Source: Bacillus sp. REN3 (GTDB taxonomy: Bacteria; Bacillota; Bacilli; Bacillales; Cytobacillaceae). From it: a stretch of DNA of 64,000 nt. This document shows, one piece after another, positions 33,515-42,713 of the stretch. A program made the translations under genes and the position numbers. The stretch lies in contig NZ_JAERSD010000002.1 of the NCBI RefSeq assembly GCF_017912555.1, positions 142,392 through 206,391 of the forward strand, in the 5' to 3' direction. The notes under the pieces were generated by a model that did not search any database, had not been told where the DNA came from, and saw nothing but the letters and a program-made list of their open reading frames with translations. Numbering within the stretch: position 1 is the stretch's first letter; every line of letters starts with the position of its first letter.

Positions 33515-35611
33515 ATGAAATCATTAGTCCTTGCAGAGAAACCAAGTGTGGCGCGTGAGCTTGCGCGCGTGCTTGGCTGCAATCAAAACCATAAAAGCTA
33601 TATTGAAGGAAGCAAATACATCGTCACCTGGGCGCTTGGCCACCTGATCGAGCTGAAGATGCCCGAGAATTACGATCCGAAATACATGGTCTGGCGGCTT
33701 GAAGAACTGCCGATCATCCCTGACAAGATGGGCCTGAAGGTAATCAAGCAGACAAGCCACCAGTTCAAAGCGATCGAGAACCTGGCAAGCCGCAAGGATA
33801 TCGGGGAAATCATCATCGCGACCGATGCTGGACGCGAGGGAGAGCTCGTCGCCCGCTGGATCCTCCAGAGGATCAACTGGAGAAAGCCGGTGAAACGGCT
33901 GTGGATTTCTTCCCAGACCGATCGCGCCATCAAGGAAGGCTTCAAGCAGCTGAAACCCGGCAAGCAATTCGAGGACCTTTACGAATCCGCAGTCTGCCGT
34001 GCTGAAGCTGACTGGCTGATTGGCCTGAACGTATCAAGAGCTTTGACGACAAAGTACAAGGATCCGCTTTCCGCAGGCCGGGTCCAGACGCCGACCCTGG
34101 CGATGGTTCTTGAACGTGAAGACGAAATCAATAAATTCGTCCCGAAAGACTACTGGACAATCCAGGCAAAGGTTGGAGCGCTTAATGCTGAATGGGAGCA
34201 TAACGGAGAGAAACGGATTTTTTCAAAGGAAAAAGCCGAGAAAATCCAGAACAAGCTGGCGAATAAAAAGGCGGTGCTCAAGTCCATCAACCGCAAGCAA
34301 AAAACAGAACAGCAGCCCATGCCTTATGATCTGACCGAGCTGCAGCGAGATGCCAACAAGCGCTTTGGTTTTTCCGCGAAAAAGACATCCAATGTGCTGC
34401 AGGGATTGTATGAGCAGCATAAACTTGTCACTTACCCAAGGACTGATTCACGTTATTTGACGACCGATATGGAGGCGACGATGGCAGACCGTCTGCAAGG
34501 CATCATGCCAGGCTACAGGGACGAGGCGAAGCCAGCGCTCGCCCAAAAAGGCAAGGTGCTGGCTCGAAGGGTGTTCAATAATGAAAAAGTAACCGACCAC
34601 CATGCGATCATCCCAACGGAAGAACGTCTGCACCTTGCCGACCTTTCAGCGGATGAGAAAAAGCTGTATGACCTGATTGTCCGGCGGTTCCTGGCACTAT
34701 TTTACCCTGCCTATCAGTACGAAACGGTGCACGCAACCTTCGAGGCAGACGGAGAAACACTTTCGGCCAGGGAAACGAATATTCTTGACCTCGGCTATAA
34801 AAAGGTCCTCGGCAGGGATGAGGATGAAAACGAAGCGAAGCAAACCCTTGGGCATCTCGAAAATGGGAAAAGCTATGCAATCGGCCAGGTAGTGTTGAAC
34901 AAGAAAATGACAGAGCCGCCACTGCGCCTGTCTGAATCGGATATTCTCGCAAAAATGGAGAAATTTGGCCTTGGGACGCCGGCTACACGAGCTGAAATCA
35001 TTGAACGCTTGATCACCTCTGAAGTCGTGGAACGCCAAAACAGCCGGCTCTATCCGACGAAAAAGGGCAAGCAGCTGATCGACCTCGTCAATGATGAGCT
35101 GACTTCCCCCGAATTGACAGCCAAATGGGAAAGGGAACTAGAGCAAATCGCCCGCGGAAAAGGTGATCCGAAAGCTTTCAAACAAAGGATCCGCGAACAG
35201 ACCGCCCGCCTTGTTTCCGAAATCAAGGCAAGCGACAAATCGTATCGGGCTCACAATCTCACAGGCTCAAAATGCCCGGAATGCGGTGAATTTTTAAAAG
35301 AAAGAAAAACGAAAGAAGGCAAAATCCTTGTCTGCTCAAGCCCGCAGTGCGGCTTCCGCAAGCATAAGGATCCGAAATTGTCCCAGCGCCGCTGTCCGCA
35401 ATGCCACAAGCGCATGGAAATCCACAATGGCAAGGCAGGCGCCTACTTCCAATGCCGCCGATGCAATGTTGTTGAAAAAGCAGAGGACAGGAAAAAAGGG
35501 ATTAACAAGCGCGAAGAGCGAAAGCTGAAAGAGAAATACAGCCCATCCGAATCAAACTTCGGCACAAGCCTCGGCGACCTGCTGAAGGCAGCACTAGACG
35601 ATAAGGATTGA
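33515..35611 (+). CDS. topB: DNA topoisomerase III
   Basis: 698 residues from the ATG at 33515-33517 behind GAAAGGAGTTTCT. The Toprim domain has AEKPSVAREL (8-17) and TDAGREGE with D104. The type IA active-site tyrosine is Y307 in LVTYPRTDSRYLT. LSAGRVQTPTLAM and GLGTPATRAEIIE are standard. The C-terminus carries two zinc-ribbon modules (CPECGEF...CSSPQCGF and CPQCHKRM...CRRC) and a basic tail. It decatenates DNA and resolves recombination intermediates. Downstream lies an unusual repeat array whose terminator copies resemble the topB terminator. Confidence 0.95.
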   Translation: MKSLVLAEKPSVARELARVLGCNQNHKSYIEGSKYIVTWALGHLIELKMPENYDPKYMVWRLEELPIIPDKMGLKVIKQTSHQFKAIENLASRKDIGEIIIATDAGREGELVARWILQRINWRKPVKRLWISSQTDRAIKEGFKQLKPGKQFEDLYESAVCRAEADWLIGLNVSRALTTKYKDPLSAGRVQTPTLAMVLEREDEINKFVPKDYWTIQAKVGALNAEWEHNGEKRIFSKEKAEKIQNKLANKKAVLKSINRKQKTEQQPMPYDLTELQRDANKRFGFSAKKTSNVLQGLYEQHKLVTYPRTDSRYLTTDMEATMADRLQGIMPGYRDEAKPALAQKGKVLARRVFNNEKVTDHHAIIPTEERLHLADLSADEKKLYDLIVRRFLALFYPAYQYETVHATFEADGETLSARETNILDLGYKKVLGRDEDENEAKQTLGHLENGKSYAIGQVVLNKKMTEPPLRLSESDILAKMEKFGLGTPATRAEIIERLITSEVVERQNSRLYPTKKGKQLIDLVNDELTSPELTAKWERELEQIARGKGDPKAFKQRIREQTARLVSEIKASDKSYRAHNLTGSKCPECGEFLKERKTKEGKILVCSSPQCGFRKHKDPKLSQRRCPQCHKRMEIHNGKAGAYFQCRRCNVVEKAEDRKKGINKREERKLKEKYSPSESNFGTSLGDLLKAALDDKD

Positions 35612-35616
35612 TTAGT

Positions 35617-35656
35617 AAAAAGCAGCACCCGTTTAATTACGGAGTGCTGCTTTTTT
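35617..35656 (+). terminator. Terminator of topB
   Basis: AGCAGCAC/GTGCTGCT outer stem with CCG/CGG inside, then seven T residues. The 318-bp repeat units downstream contain near copies of this hairpin. Confidence 0.88.
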
Positions 35657-35790
35657 TCTGGAGACCGGTGTTTATTTTAAGGTGTGCTGTTTTTCTGGAG
35701 ATCGGTCTTTATTTTACGAAGTGCTACTTTTTTGGAAGACCGGTTTTTATTTTATACTGCTTTCTCCTGGAGGAGCGATTCTTATTTTAC
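35640..35790 (+). repeat. Four degenerate 37-bp tandem repeats
   Basis: TGG starts a shared block at 35659, 35696 and 35733 (37-base steps) and at 35768. Each unit carries GTGCT-like, T-tract, GGAGA(C/T)CGGT and TTTATTTTA blocks, apparently worn copies of a terminator 3' half plus spacer. Confidence 0.75.
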
Positions 35791-36985
35791 ATAAAAAGGG
35801 AGAACAGGAGATTACGACACATGATTAGGAGATTATTAGCCTTTATTGGGTAATTATTCGGTTTGATCAGGAGATTACGGAACCTAAGTGGGAGAATACG
35901 TGGAGCAATTAGGAGATTCCTTCCGAATGATGGGTGATTCCCGACAAAAGATCCAGGATTCCATCCCCCCTTAGGAGATTTCGGAACCTAAACGGGAATT
36001 ACGCGTCTAAATCGGGTGATTCCTTCTGGAATTTGGATGATTCCGGATTCCCTCCTCATAACGAACAGCAGCACCTCGTTAATTACGAAGTGCTGCTTTT
36101 TATTTTACATAAAAAGGGAGAACAGGAGATTACGACACATGATTAGGAGATTATTAGCCTTTATTGGGTAATTATTCGGTTTGATCAGGAGATTACGGAA
36201 CCTGAGTGGGAGAATACGCGGAGCAATTAGGAGATTCCTTCTGGATGATGGGTGATTCCGGACAAAAGATCCAGAATTCCATCCATCCGAAGGAGATTTC
36301 GGAACCTAAATGGGAAGTACGCGTCTAAATCGGGCGATTCCCTCTGGAATTTGGATGATTCCGGATTTCCTCCCCATAACGAACAGCAGCACCTCGTTAA
36401 TTACGAAGTGCTGCTGTTTATTTTACATAAAAAGGGAGAACGGGAGATTACGACACATGATTAGGAGATTATTACCCTTTATTGGGGAATTATTCGGTTT
36501 GATCAGGAGATTACGGAACCTGAGTGGGAGAATATATGGATCAATTAGGAGATTCCTTCTGGATGATGGGTGATTCCCGACAAAAGATCCAGGATTCCAT
36601 CCCCCCGAAGGAGATTTCGGAACCTAAATGGGAAGTACGCGTCTAAATCGGGCGATTCCCTCTGGAATTTGGATGATTCCGGATTTCCTCCCCATAACGA
36701 ACAGCAGCACCTCGTTAATTACGAAGTGCTGCTTTTTATTTTACATAAAAAGGGAGAACGGGAGATTACGACACATGATTAGGAGATTATTAGCCTTTAT
36801 TGGGGAATTATTCGGTTTGATTAGGAGATTACGGAACCTGAGTGGGAGAATACGTGGAGCAATTAGGAGATTCCTTCCGAATGATGGGTGATTCCCGACA
36901 AAAGGTCCAGGATTCCATCCCCCCGAAGGAGATTTCGGAACCTAAACGGGAATTACGCGGCTAAATCGGGAGATTCTGTCTAGAT
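35791..36985 (+). repeat. 318-bp tandem repeats, 3.7 copies, each built of about 21-bp sub-units
   Basis: ATAAAAAGGGAGAAC recurs at 35791, 36109, 36427 and 36745, exact 318-base steps; neighbouring units are roughly 95 percent identical by eye. Inside each unit, sub-units of 20-21 bases begin (A/G)GG(A/T)GATT or a close variant, about twelve in a row. A terminator-like hairpin (AGCAGCAC...GTGCTGCT, T-run) follows. The fourth copy fades at about 36985. No protein family is recognisable; the whole gene-free stretch is 35612-37218. Confidence 0.93.
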
Positions 36986-37218
36986 GACGGGTGATTCAAG
37001 CCAAACAGACTGATATTTCCGCTTAAAGTTGCCCGGAATTGTAGATACTGAAAGGTAAGAGTTAAAAATGGCAGATCTTTATCGATAAAACAGAATCCCT
37101 GCATATTTTACTTCTTCGGAAAAAAATCCCTATGTCGCTTCTTCCTTATTGTAAATTCTTCCTGTTTAATAGTATGATAGTCGATGGAATGGCAAGATGC
37201 ATATAAAGGAGAAGCATC

Positions 37219-38496
37219 ATGAGAATAAGGGATTGGGATCGCAACTTGAAGATTCGCCTGTTTGGCGAAGCATTGATGAATATAACTTTTTGGATGTTTT
37301 TCCCGTTTTTGACGATCTATTTTGCTGAAAGCTTTGGGAAGGACAAGGCGGGATTCCTGCTGATTTTTTCCCAGGTGTTCTCGGTGTTCGCGAATTTGCT
37401 TGGCGGCTATACTGCTGACCGGTTTGGCCGCAAACGGATGATGGTCCTGTCCGCGTTCGCACAAGGGATTGCTTTCCTCGTTTTCGCTTATGCTGTCTCT
37501 CCATGGTTCACCTCGCCCTTGCTCGGATTCATCTGTTTTACGCTTGTTGGGGTGTTCGGAGCAATTTACTGGCCAGCTAGCCAGGCGATGATTGCTGACG
37601 TCGTGCCTGAAAAAGACCGGAGCGGTGTGTTCGCAATTTTCTATACTTCGATTAATATCGCCGTTGTCGTCGGGCCGATCCTTGGCGCAATTTTCTACGT
37701 GAAATATCGATTTGAGCTGATGATCGCAGTCGGAATCATTTCCATCTTGCTCTCCCTCGTCCTTTCGAAGTGGACGCGAGAAACCATTCCTGAGCCATCT
37801 AAACTGATAAAGGCGGAAGGCGGCAAGTGGTATGACTTTTTGAAAAAACAGTTTGCTGACTACAAAATCATCGTCCAGGATAAAGTTTTCCTTTTGTTCA
37901 TTATCGCTGGAATCTTGGCTGCGCAGACTTTCATGCAGCTCGATTTGTTGTTCCCTGTCTACACGAAGGACACCATTCACAACCAAACAGTATTTGAGCT
38001 CGGCAACAAAGCCTTCACGGTCAATGGCGAGCAGGCTTTCGGATTGATCCTCTCCGAAAATGGACTGATCGTTGCCCTCTTTACTGTCGTCGTCACGAAG
38101 TGGGTGACTAAGTTCCGTGAACGGAATGTCTTTGTCCTTTCTTCGGTTGTCTATGCTGCATCGATTTTGATGTTTGGAGCGACAAATTGGATCTGGGGCC
38201 TGATTGCCGCAATGGCCGTCTTCACACTTGGTGAGCTGATGGTCGCGGGCCTGCAGCAAACCTTCATATCCAATCTTGCTCCGGAGCATATGAGAGGCCA
38301 ATACTTCGCGGCCGCCTCACTGAGGTATACAATTGGCAGGACAATCGCGCCGATCAGCATCCCGCTGACAGTCTGGATCGGCTACAGCTGGACGTTCTTC
38401 ATCTTGAGCCTGCTCGCCTTGCTGAGCGCGGCACTGTTTTGGATCATGTTCAGGATGTATGAGAATAAGAAGGAAATCGGAAAAAGCATGGGATAG
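37219..38496 (+). CDS. MFS transporter, multidrug-efflux type
   Basis: 425 residues, about twelve membrane helices, ATG with AAAGGAGAAGCATC. The motif A block is GGYTADRFGRKRMMV; SQAMIADVVPEKDRSGVFAI and ISNLAPEHMRGQYFAAASLR are typical of DHA1-type exporters such as YttB/MdtG relatives. A 45-residue central loop has an amphipathic stretch (KKQFADYKIIVQDK). It resembles the MFS protein at 22330-23547 in general plan but not closely. The substrate is unknown. Confidence 0.88.
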   Translation: MRIRDWDRNLKIRLFGEALMNITFWMFFPFLTIYFAESFGKDKAGFLLIFSQVFSVFANLLGGYTADRFGRKRMMVLSAFAQGIAFLVFAYAVSPWFTSPLLGFICFTLVGVFGAIYWPASQAMIADVVPEKDRSGVFAIFYTSINIAVVVGPILGAIFYVKYRFELMIAVGIISILLSLVLSKWTRETIPEPSKLIKAEGGKWYDFLKKQFADYKIIVQDKVFLLFIIAGILAAQTFMQLDLLFPVYTKDTIHNQTVFELGNKAFTVNGEQAFGLILSENGLIVALFTVVVTKWVTKFRERNVFVLSSVVYAASILMFGATNWIWGLIAAMAVFTLGELMVAGLQQTFISNLAPEHMRGQYFAAASLRYTIGRTIAPISIPLTVWIGYSWTFFILSLLALLSAALFWIMFRMYENKKEIGKSMG

Positions 38497-38518
38497 TCCT
38501 ATGCTTTTTCTTTTTTTT
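38479..38518 (+). terminator. Terminator of the MFS gene
   Basis: AAAAAGCATGGGA pairs with TCCTATGCTTTTT and is followed by CTTTTTTTT. The stem overlaps the last codons. Confidence 0.85.
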
Positions 38519-38726
38519 GCAAAAAATAATGCCGTTTCCCCTTGAACAAGGATCAACTTTACGTAAATGCTGCTGGAATCGGTATCCAACGAAGCAGTCT
38601 AAATGTTTCAGGACTATGGAAGTTCTTTCTATGGCAATAACTGCACATCCCGCTATCCTTGCTCAACCCAATTGAATCCTCTATAGTCTGTACTAGAATT
38701 TAATTGATGACAAAGAGTGAGGTTTT

Positions 38727-39767
38727 ATGATTAAAGAATGGAATTTACTGCGGGCAATAGCCTGTATCAGTATCGTGTTACTTCATAGCACGACACAAAT
38801 CCAAAATTATGCTGGGCATCCTGACGATTTTATCTACCATTTTTTCCGGCTTACGCTCACATTTGCTACCCCAACATTCATTGTGCTGTCGGTCATGATT
38901 TTAGCCAATCGATATCCTGATGGATTGCCTGACCATTTTTGGGAAGGTCGGATCAAGTGGATATTTTTGCCTTATCTATCTTTCGCGATCATCGATGCAG
39001 TCATTACGAAAAAATTCAACGAAACTGCTTTATTGGATAAAGAAATAATCGGCAATATCCTGACCGGAAAATTCGAAGGCTGGTTCATACTGGTCATTCT
39101 GCAGTTCTATGTCGTCCATTATTTGGTGGTGAAATATAAAATCAATATGGTATGGCTGCTTCCTGTGAGCATCGTCATCATGACGTTCTATTTATCCAAT
39201 ATAGGAAGAATCAGTTCCCTCTCTTATATCAAAGGGTTTGAATACATGATTAAATTGCCGTTCATTGCCTGGCTTGGTTATTTTTCCGCCGCCTATTTAT
39301 TGGGAAAGAATTATAAAATGGTTGCTGAAAAGCTGTTGAAATATCGCTGGTTCACGTTTTTGCCTGTTATCTTTTCACTTGCCATCATTTATTTTTCCTA
39401 TGAATCCGGCATAACATCGATTAGTTCACAGCGCAGGGACATGTTCCCGCTGGTATTATCGATGACAGCGATGGTCCTGGCATGGGGGCAAGTAATCCCA
39501 AAATCGAAAATAGTTGACCTGATCAGCAATTATTCGTTCGGTATTTATTTATTGCACTGGCAGATACAGCGATTTCTTTCTCCATATTTTGCCGAGAATT
39601 TTTCCAATAGCAGCACGAGGATGCTGGGACTGTTTCTTTCCTCTTTTCTTCTTTCGATGATGATCATTAAGCTAGTATCTTTCCTTCCATTCGGTTCCTA
39701 TATCGTCGGAAAAGTGAGGAGGAGCAAGCCGCATTTCGTTCAAAAGCAAAGCATCAGCGCTACTTGA
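38727..39767 (+). CDS. Acyltransferase 3 family membrane protein
   Basis: 346 residues with about ten membrane helices. The N-terminal WNLLRAIACISIVLLHSTTQ, with the catalytic-type histidine after the first helix, and later FGIYLLHWQIQRFL are marks of the acyltransferase_3 family (OafA/YfiQ/YrhL). Members O-acetylate or succinylate wall polymers, exopolysaccharide or peptidoglycan. The ATG follows AGAGTGAGGTTTT. There are no glycan genes next to it, so the acceptor is unknown. Confidence 0.88.
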   Translation: MIKEWNLLRAIACISIVLLHSTTQIQNYAGHPDDFIYHFFRLTLTFATPTFIVLSVMILANRYPDGLPDHFWEGRIKWIFLPYLSFAIIDAVITKKFNETALLDKEIIGNILTGKFEGWFILVILQFYVVHYLVVKYKINMVWLLPVSIVIMTFYLSNIGRISSLSYIKGFEYMIKLPFIAWLGYFSAAYLLGKNYKMVAEKLLKYRWFTFLPVIFSLAIIYFSYESGITSISSQRRDMFPLVLSMTAMVLAWGQVIPKSKIVDLISNYSFGIYLLHWQIQRFLSPYFAENFSNSSTRMLGLFLSSFLLSMMIIKLVSFLPFGSYIVGKVRRSKPHFVQKQSISAT

Positions 39768-40230
39768 TGTTCACGGCAGCCCGGAACGTGGAGAAAGTTA
39801 TCGAGATAACCAATTCAAACGTCCAACTAACAGTTTCTGACCAAGGCACGAGAGCTCCGTTCAGCTCCGACTAAGACCGCGACTTCCTGTGGCAACGTAG
39901 GGACTAGGACATCCGTGTCCTTCAAAGGGCCTGCCAATGAAGTCGTTTCCTTGGCTTCATTGGCAGGCTAAGGCCTGGAGCTGGATTTAGAACACTGCAT
40001 TTCGTTATCCACCCTATAGAATTTCATCATTTCCTGCTGTATGAAAAAATCCATGCAAGTCATGTCTGCATGGATTTTTGTATGGCTTTTTCAAAATCTC
40101 TCCTGCAGACCGGATCGTCTGAAAACTCCGGCCTGCCTTCTCCCTTTCCATCAGGGATCCTGCCTGGAACCAGCAACGGCAGCATCAGCCCGAGCCATTC
40201 AACGATGTTCCCAATTTCCGCTGGTCTTTT
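39768..40230. other. Gene-free gap with hairpins
   Basis: CCTGCCAATGAAG (39930-39942) pairs with CTTCATTGGCAGG (39955-39967), with no T-run. A true terminator-like hairpin AAAAATCCATGCA/TGCATGGATTTTT spans 40047-40079 and could serve both neighbours. ORFs crossing these hairpins have no ribosome binding site and look spurious. Confidence 0.6.
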
Positions 40231-40629
40231 CTATTCCTTCTTCCTCGCCTCGCTGTATTTGAAAGTCATGAAAACAAACAGCAGGAAGCTGAGCAAAAGG
40301 ATTGATCCGCCTACGATATAAAATACCATCGTGAACGTTTCCGGAAGCGGGAATGGCTTGACGTTATAGAGCCACATGCCGGCTGTCAGACCAACCGAGC
40401 CAAGAATGGCGGTCCATACATGGAATATTGCCAGCTTTGAAGATTCAGGCACCTCATAAGAGCGGTAATAACTCGAGAACGCGAACAAGCTCAGCCACCC
40501 AACGACAAGGATATGGGCGTGGACCGGGCGGATCGCATAGTCACCGGCACCGGCCATATGCGAACCAAGGAATGCACCGATCAATGCGTAAATAGCGGAG
40601 AGCCTTAGCAGTACTACATCATATTTCAT
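40231..40629 (-). CDS. Small four-helix haem-copper oxidase subunit I-like protein
   Basis: 132 residues from the ATG at 40627-40629 (TTTAGGAGGATTTTTCAC). Four membrane helices. The segment IRPVHAHILVVGWLSLFAFS resembles the His-x-His haem region of cbb3/NorB-type catalytic subunits, which normally have twelve helices. It is therefore a short relative, not a complete oxidase. Bacillus genomes often annotate such proteins as cytochrome-c oxidase. It may bind haem or assist a haem-copper enzyme; the function is unproven. Confidence 0.65.
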   Translation of the reverse strand: MKYDVVLLRLSAIYALIGAFLGSHMAGAGDYAIRPVHAHILVVGWLSLFAFSSYYRSYEVPESSKLAIFHVWTAILGSVGLTAGMWLYNVKPFPLPETFTMVFYIVGGSILLLSFLLFVFMTFKYSEARKKE

Positions 40630-40780
40630 GTGAAAAATCCTCCTAAACCCCATTGATTTACCGGCTATTATTTTAACGCAGCTCCATGTGGGATGCCAGT
40701 TTTAAAGATTCCAAAAGTTTCTTTTTTCCTGTAGAATCGGGTACAATATAAAACGAAGATTCAGAAAAGGAGTGAAATGG

Positions 40781-42013
40781 ATGAGTGACTTTCAAAAGAA
40801 TTTAGAAAAATATGCTGAGCTTGCCGTCAAGGTTGGCGTGAACATCCAGAAGGGCCAGACGCTTGTTGTCAATACTACGCTGGATGCTGCCGAATTTGTC
40901 CGCCTTGTCGTAAGGAAGGCATACGAAGCTGGTGCAAAAAATGTCATCGTGAACTGGACGGATGATATTGTATCAAGAACAAAATATGATTTAGCTCCTG
41001 ATGAAGCATTTCAGGAATATCCTCAATGGCGGGCACGGGAAGTAGAGGAACTGGCCGAGAACGGAGCAGCCTTCATGTCGATTGTATCTTCGAGCCCGGA
41101 CCTTTTGAAGGGGGTCGATCCTGAACGTATCGCGAACTTCCAAAAAGCAGCTGGAACAGCACTTTCCAAGTACCGTAAATACATACAGTCAGATAAAGTG
41201 AGCTGGACGGTGATTGCCGCTCCATCAGAACGCTGGGCAGAGATGGTCTTCCCTGACCAGCCAGCGGAGAAGAAAGTGCAAATGCTTTGGGACGCCATTT
41301 TCAAAGCAGTCCGTGTCGATACGGAAGATCCTGTATCCGCATGGAAAAAGCACGATTCCACCTTGCATGAAAAGGTCGAATACTTGAACAGCAAGCGCTA
41401 CAAGAAGCTGCATTACAGAGCGCCGGGTACTGACCTGACTGTCGAGCTTCCGGAAAAGCATATCTGGGTTGGAGCTGGCAGTGTCAATGAACAAGGCAAT
41501 GAATTCATGGCTAACATGCCGACTGAAGAGGTTTTCTCTGTACCGTCAAAAACCGGAGTCAATGGTTATGTATCGAGCACAAAGCCGTTAAGCTACGGGG
41601 GGAATATCATCGACGGGTTCAAGCTGACATTTGAAAATGGCCGGATTGTCGCCGTTGAGGCAAAAGAAGGCGAGGAAATTCTGAAAAGGCTTGTGGACAC
41701 AGACGAAGGCTCCCACTACCTTGGCGAAGTCGCACTCGTTCCGTTCAATTCGCCGATTTCGCAATCGAATGTACTGTTCTTCAATACGCTGTTCGACGAA
41801 AACGCGTCCAACCATTTTGCGATTGGAAGCGCCTATGCCTTCTGCCTGGAAGGGGGCAAACTAATGACTTCCGAACAGCTTGCTGAACATGGATTGAATG
41901 AGAGCATAACGCATGTAGATTTCATGGTTGGCTCCGATCAGATGGACATCGACGGCATTGCTGAAGATGGAACCACTGAGCCGGTCTTCCGCAACGGAGA
42001 CTGGGCGTTTTAA
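40781..42013 (+). CDS. ampS: Aminopeptidase, M29 family (AmpS/PepS)
   Basis: 410 residues from the ATG at 40781-40783, behind AAAAGGAGTGAAATGG. M29 landmarks include VELPEKHIWVGAG, ANMPTEEVFSVP, the metal-ligand regions DEGSHYLGEVALVP and ENASNHFAIGSAY, and the closing THVDFMVGSDQMDIDGI. It is a dimeric metallo-aminopeptidase of broad specificity in peptide turnover. It stands alone; a terminator follows. Confidence 0.93.
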   Translation: MSDFQKNLEKYAELAVKVGVNIQKGQTLVVNTTLDAAEFVRLVVRKAYEAGAKNVIVNWTDDIVSRTKYDLAPDEAFQEYPQWRAREVEELAENGAAFMSIVSSSPDLLKGVDPERIANFQKAAGTALSKYRKYIQSDKVSWTVIAAPSERWAEMVFPDQPAEKKVQMLWDAIFKAVRVDTEDPVSAWKKHDSTLHEKVEYLNSKRYKKLHYRAPGTDLTVELPEKHIWVGAGSVNEQGNEFMANMPTEEVFSVPSKTGVNGYVSSTKPLSYGGNIIDGFKLTFENGRIVAVEAKEGEEILKRLVDTDEGSHYLGEVALVPFNSPISQSNVLFFNTLFDENASNHFAIGSAYAFCLEGGKLMTSEQLAEHGLNESITHVDFMVGSDQMDIDGIAEDGTTEPVFRNGDWAF

Positions 42014-42016
42014 AGC

Positions 42017-42060
42017 ATGGACAGCTGTACTTTTGTAAAAGGTACGGCTGTTTTTTTATT
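42017..42060 (+). terminator. Terminator of ampS
   Basis: ACAGCTGTACTTTT/AAAAGGTACGGCTGT stem (one wobble), then TTTTTTATT. Confidence 0.8.
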
Positions 42061-42147
42061 CAACTGTGCTATAATAATCTTGTATAGGAATATATACCAT
42101 AATAGTAGATATATTGTTTACCTAATTGTTAATCTGGGGGCGGCGTC

Positions 42148-42420
42148 TTGATTCAATTAAAAATTGTTGTTTCAGGAAAAGTTCAGGGTGTGGGATACCG
42201 TTATTATGCACAGATGAAGGCCATTCAGTTTGGCATCACGGGATGGGTCAGGAACCTTGAGGATGGCGGCGTTGAAATACTGGCATCCGGCCTAAGGGAG
42301 AGCCTTGACCAATTCATCGATGAAATCAGGAGAGGCAACCCTTTTTCAACCGTTGACCATGTGGAAGTGACAGAACAAGAGAACACCGAGACCTATAAGT
42401 CATTCGCAATAAAGTATTAA
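42148..42420 (+). CDS. acyP: Acylphosphatase
   Basis: 90 residues from a TTG preceded by GGGGGCGGCGTC. Catalytic loop VSGKVQGVGYRYYAQ with the phosphate-binding arginine, and the active asparagine in GITGWVRNLEDGGVEI. It hydrolyses acyl phosphates. The following gap 42421-42675 is GC-rich with imperfect palindromes but no gene. Confidence 0.92.
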   Translation: MIQLKIVVSGKVQGVGYRYYAQMKAIQFGITGWVRNLEDGGVEILASGLRESLDQFIDEIRRGNPFSTVDHVEVTEQENTETYKSFAIKY

Positions 42421-42675
42421 GAACAGCCCAAGTGCCTGGATCAGCCCCGGCAACTAGGGATGCCGCGCCTTGCTGCAATACGGGCATTTGGGGCATCCTG
42501 GCCGGTGACTGACTAAGGACTCCGTATCCTATGGAAATGCCGCTTGGGCGGCCTGTCCGGAGACGTGAAACCTGGTGAAGTCCATTATCCGGCATCATTG
42601 TGCCAGGCTGAAGCAGCCTCGTGGAGCCAGCAGCTGGGATCTGGAGCTTGACAGTTTTCAAAAATGAAATTATAC

Positions 42676-42713
42676 ATAAAAAAAGCAGAGGAGCCCCTCT
42701 GCTTTTTATTTTC
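42676..42713 (-). terminator. Terminator of the DUF6230 operon
   Basis: AAAAAGCAGAGG/CCTCTGCTTTTT stem, followed by TTATG on the minus strand and TTATTTTC on the plus strand. Confidence 0.8.

Noticed and set aside
35934-36782. Three 70-residue ORFs repeated every 318 bases, starting at 35934, 36252 and 36570
   Set aside because: They begin at GTG codons without a ribosome binding site and run straight through the terminator-like hairpin; the repeat length being a multiple of 3 is enough to explain their persistence.
35791-36985. CRISPR array
   Set aside because: The 318-bp units are repeated nearly whole; there are no short identical repeats separated by unique spacers and no cas genes.
40041-40321. 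Two plus-strand ORFs overlapping the oxidase-like gene end
   Set aside because: They start inside a terminator hairpin and lack ribosome binding sites.
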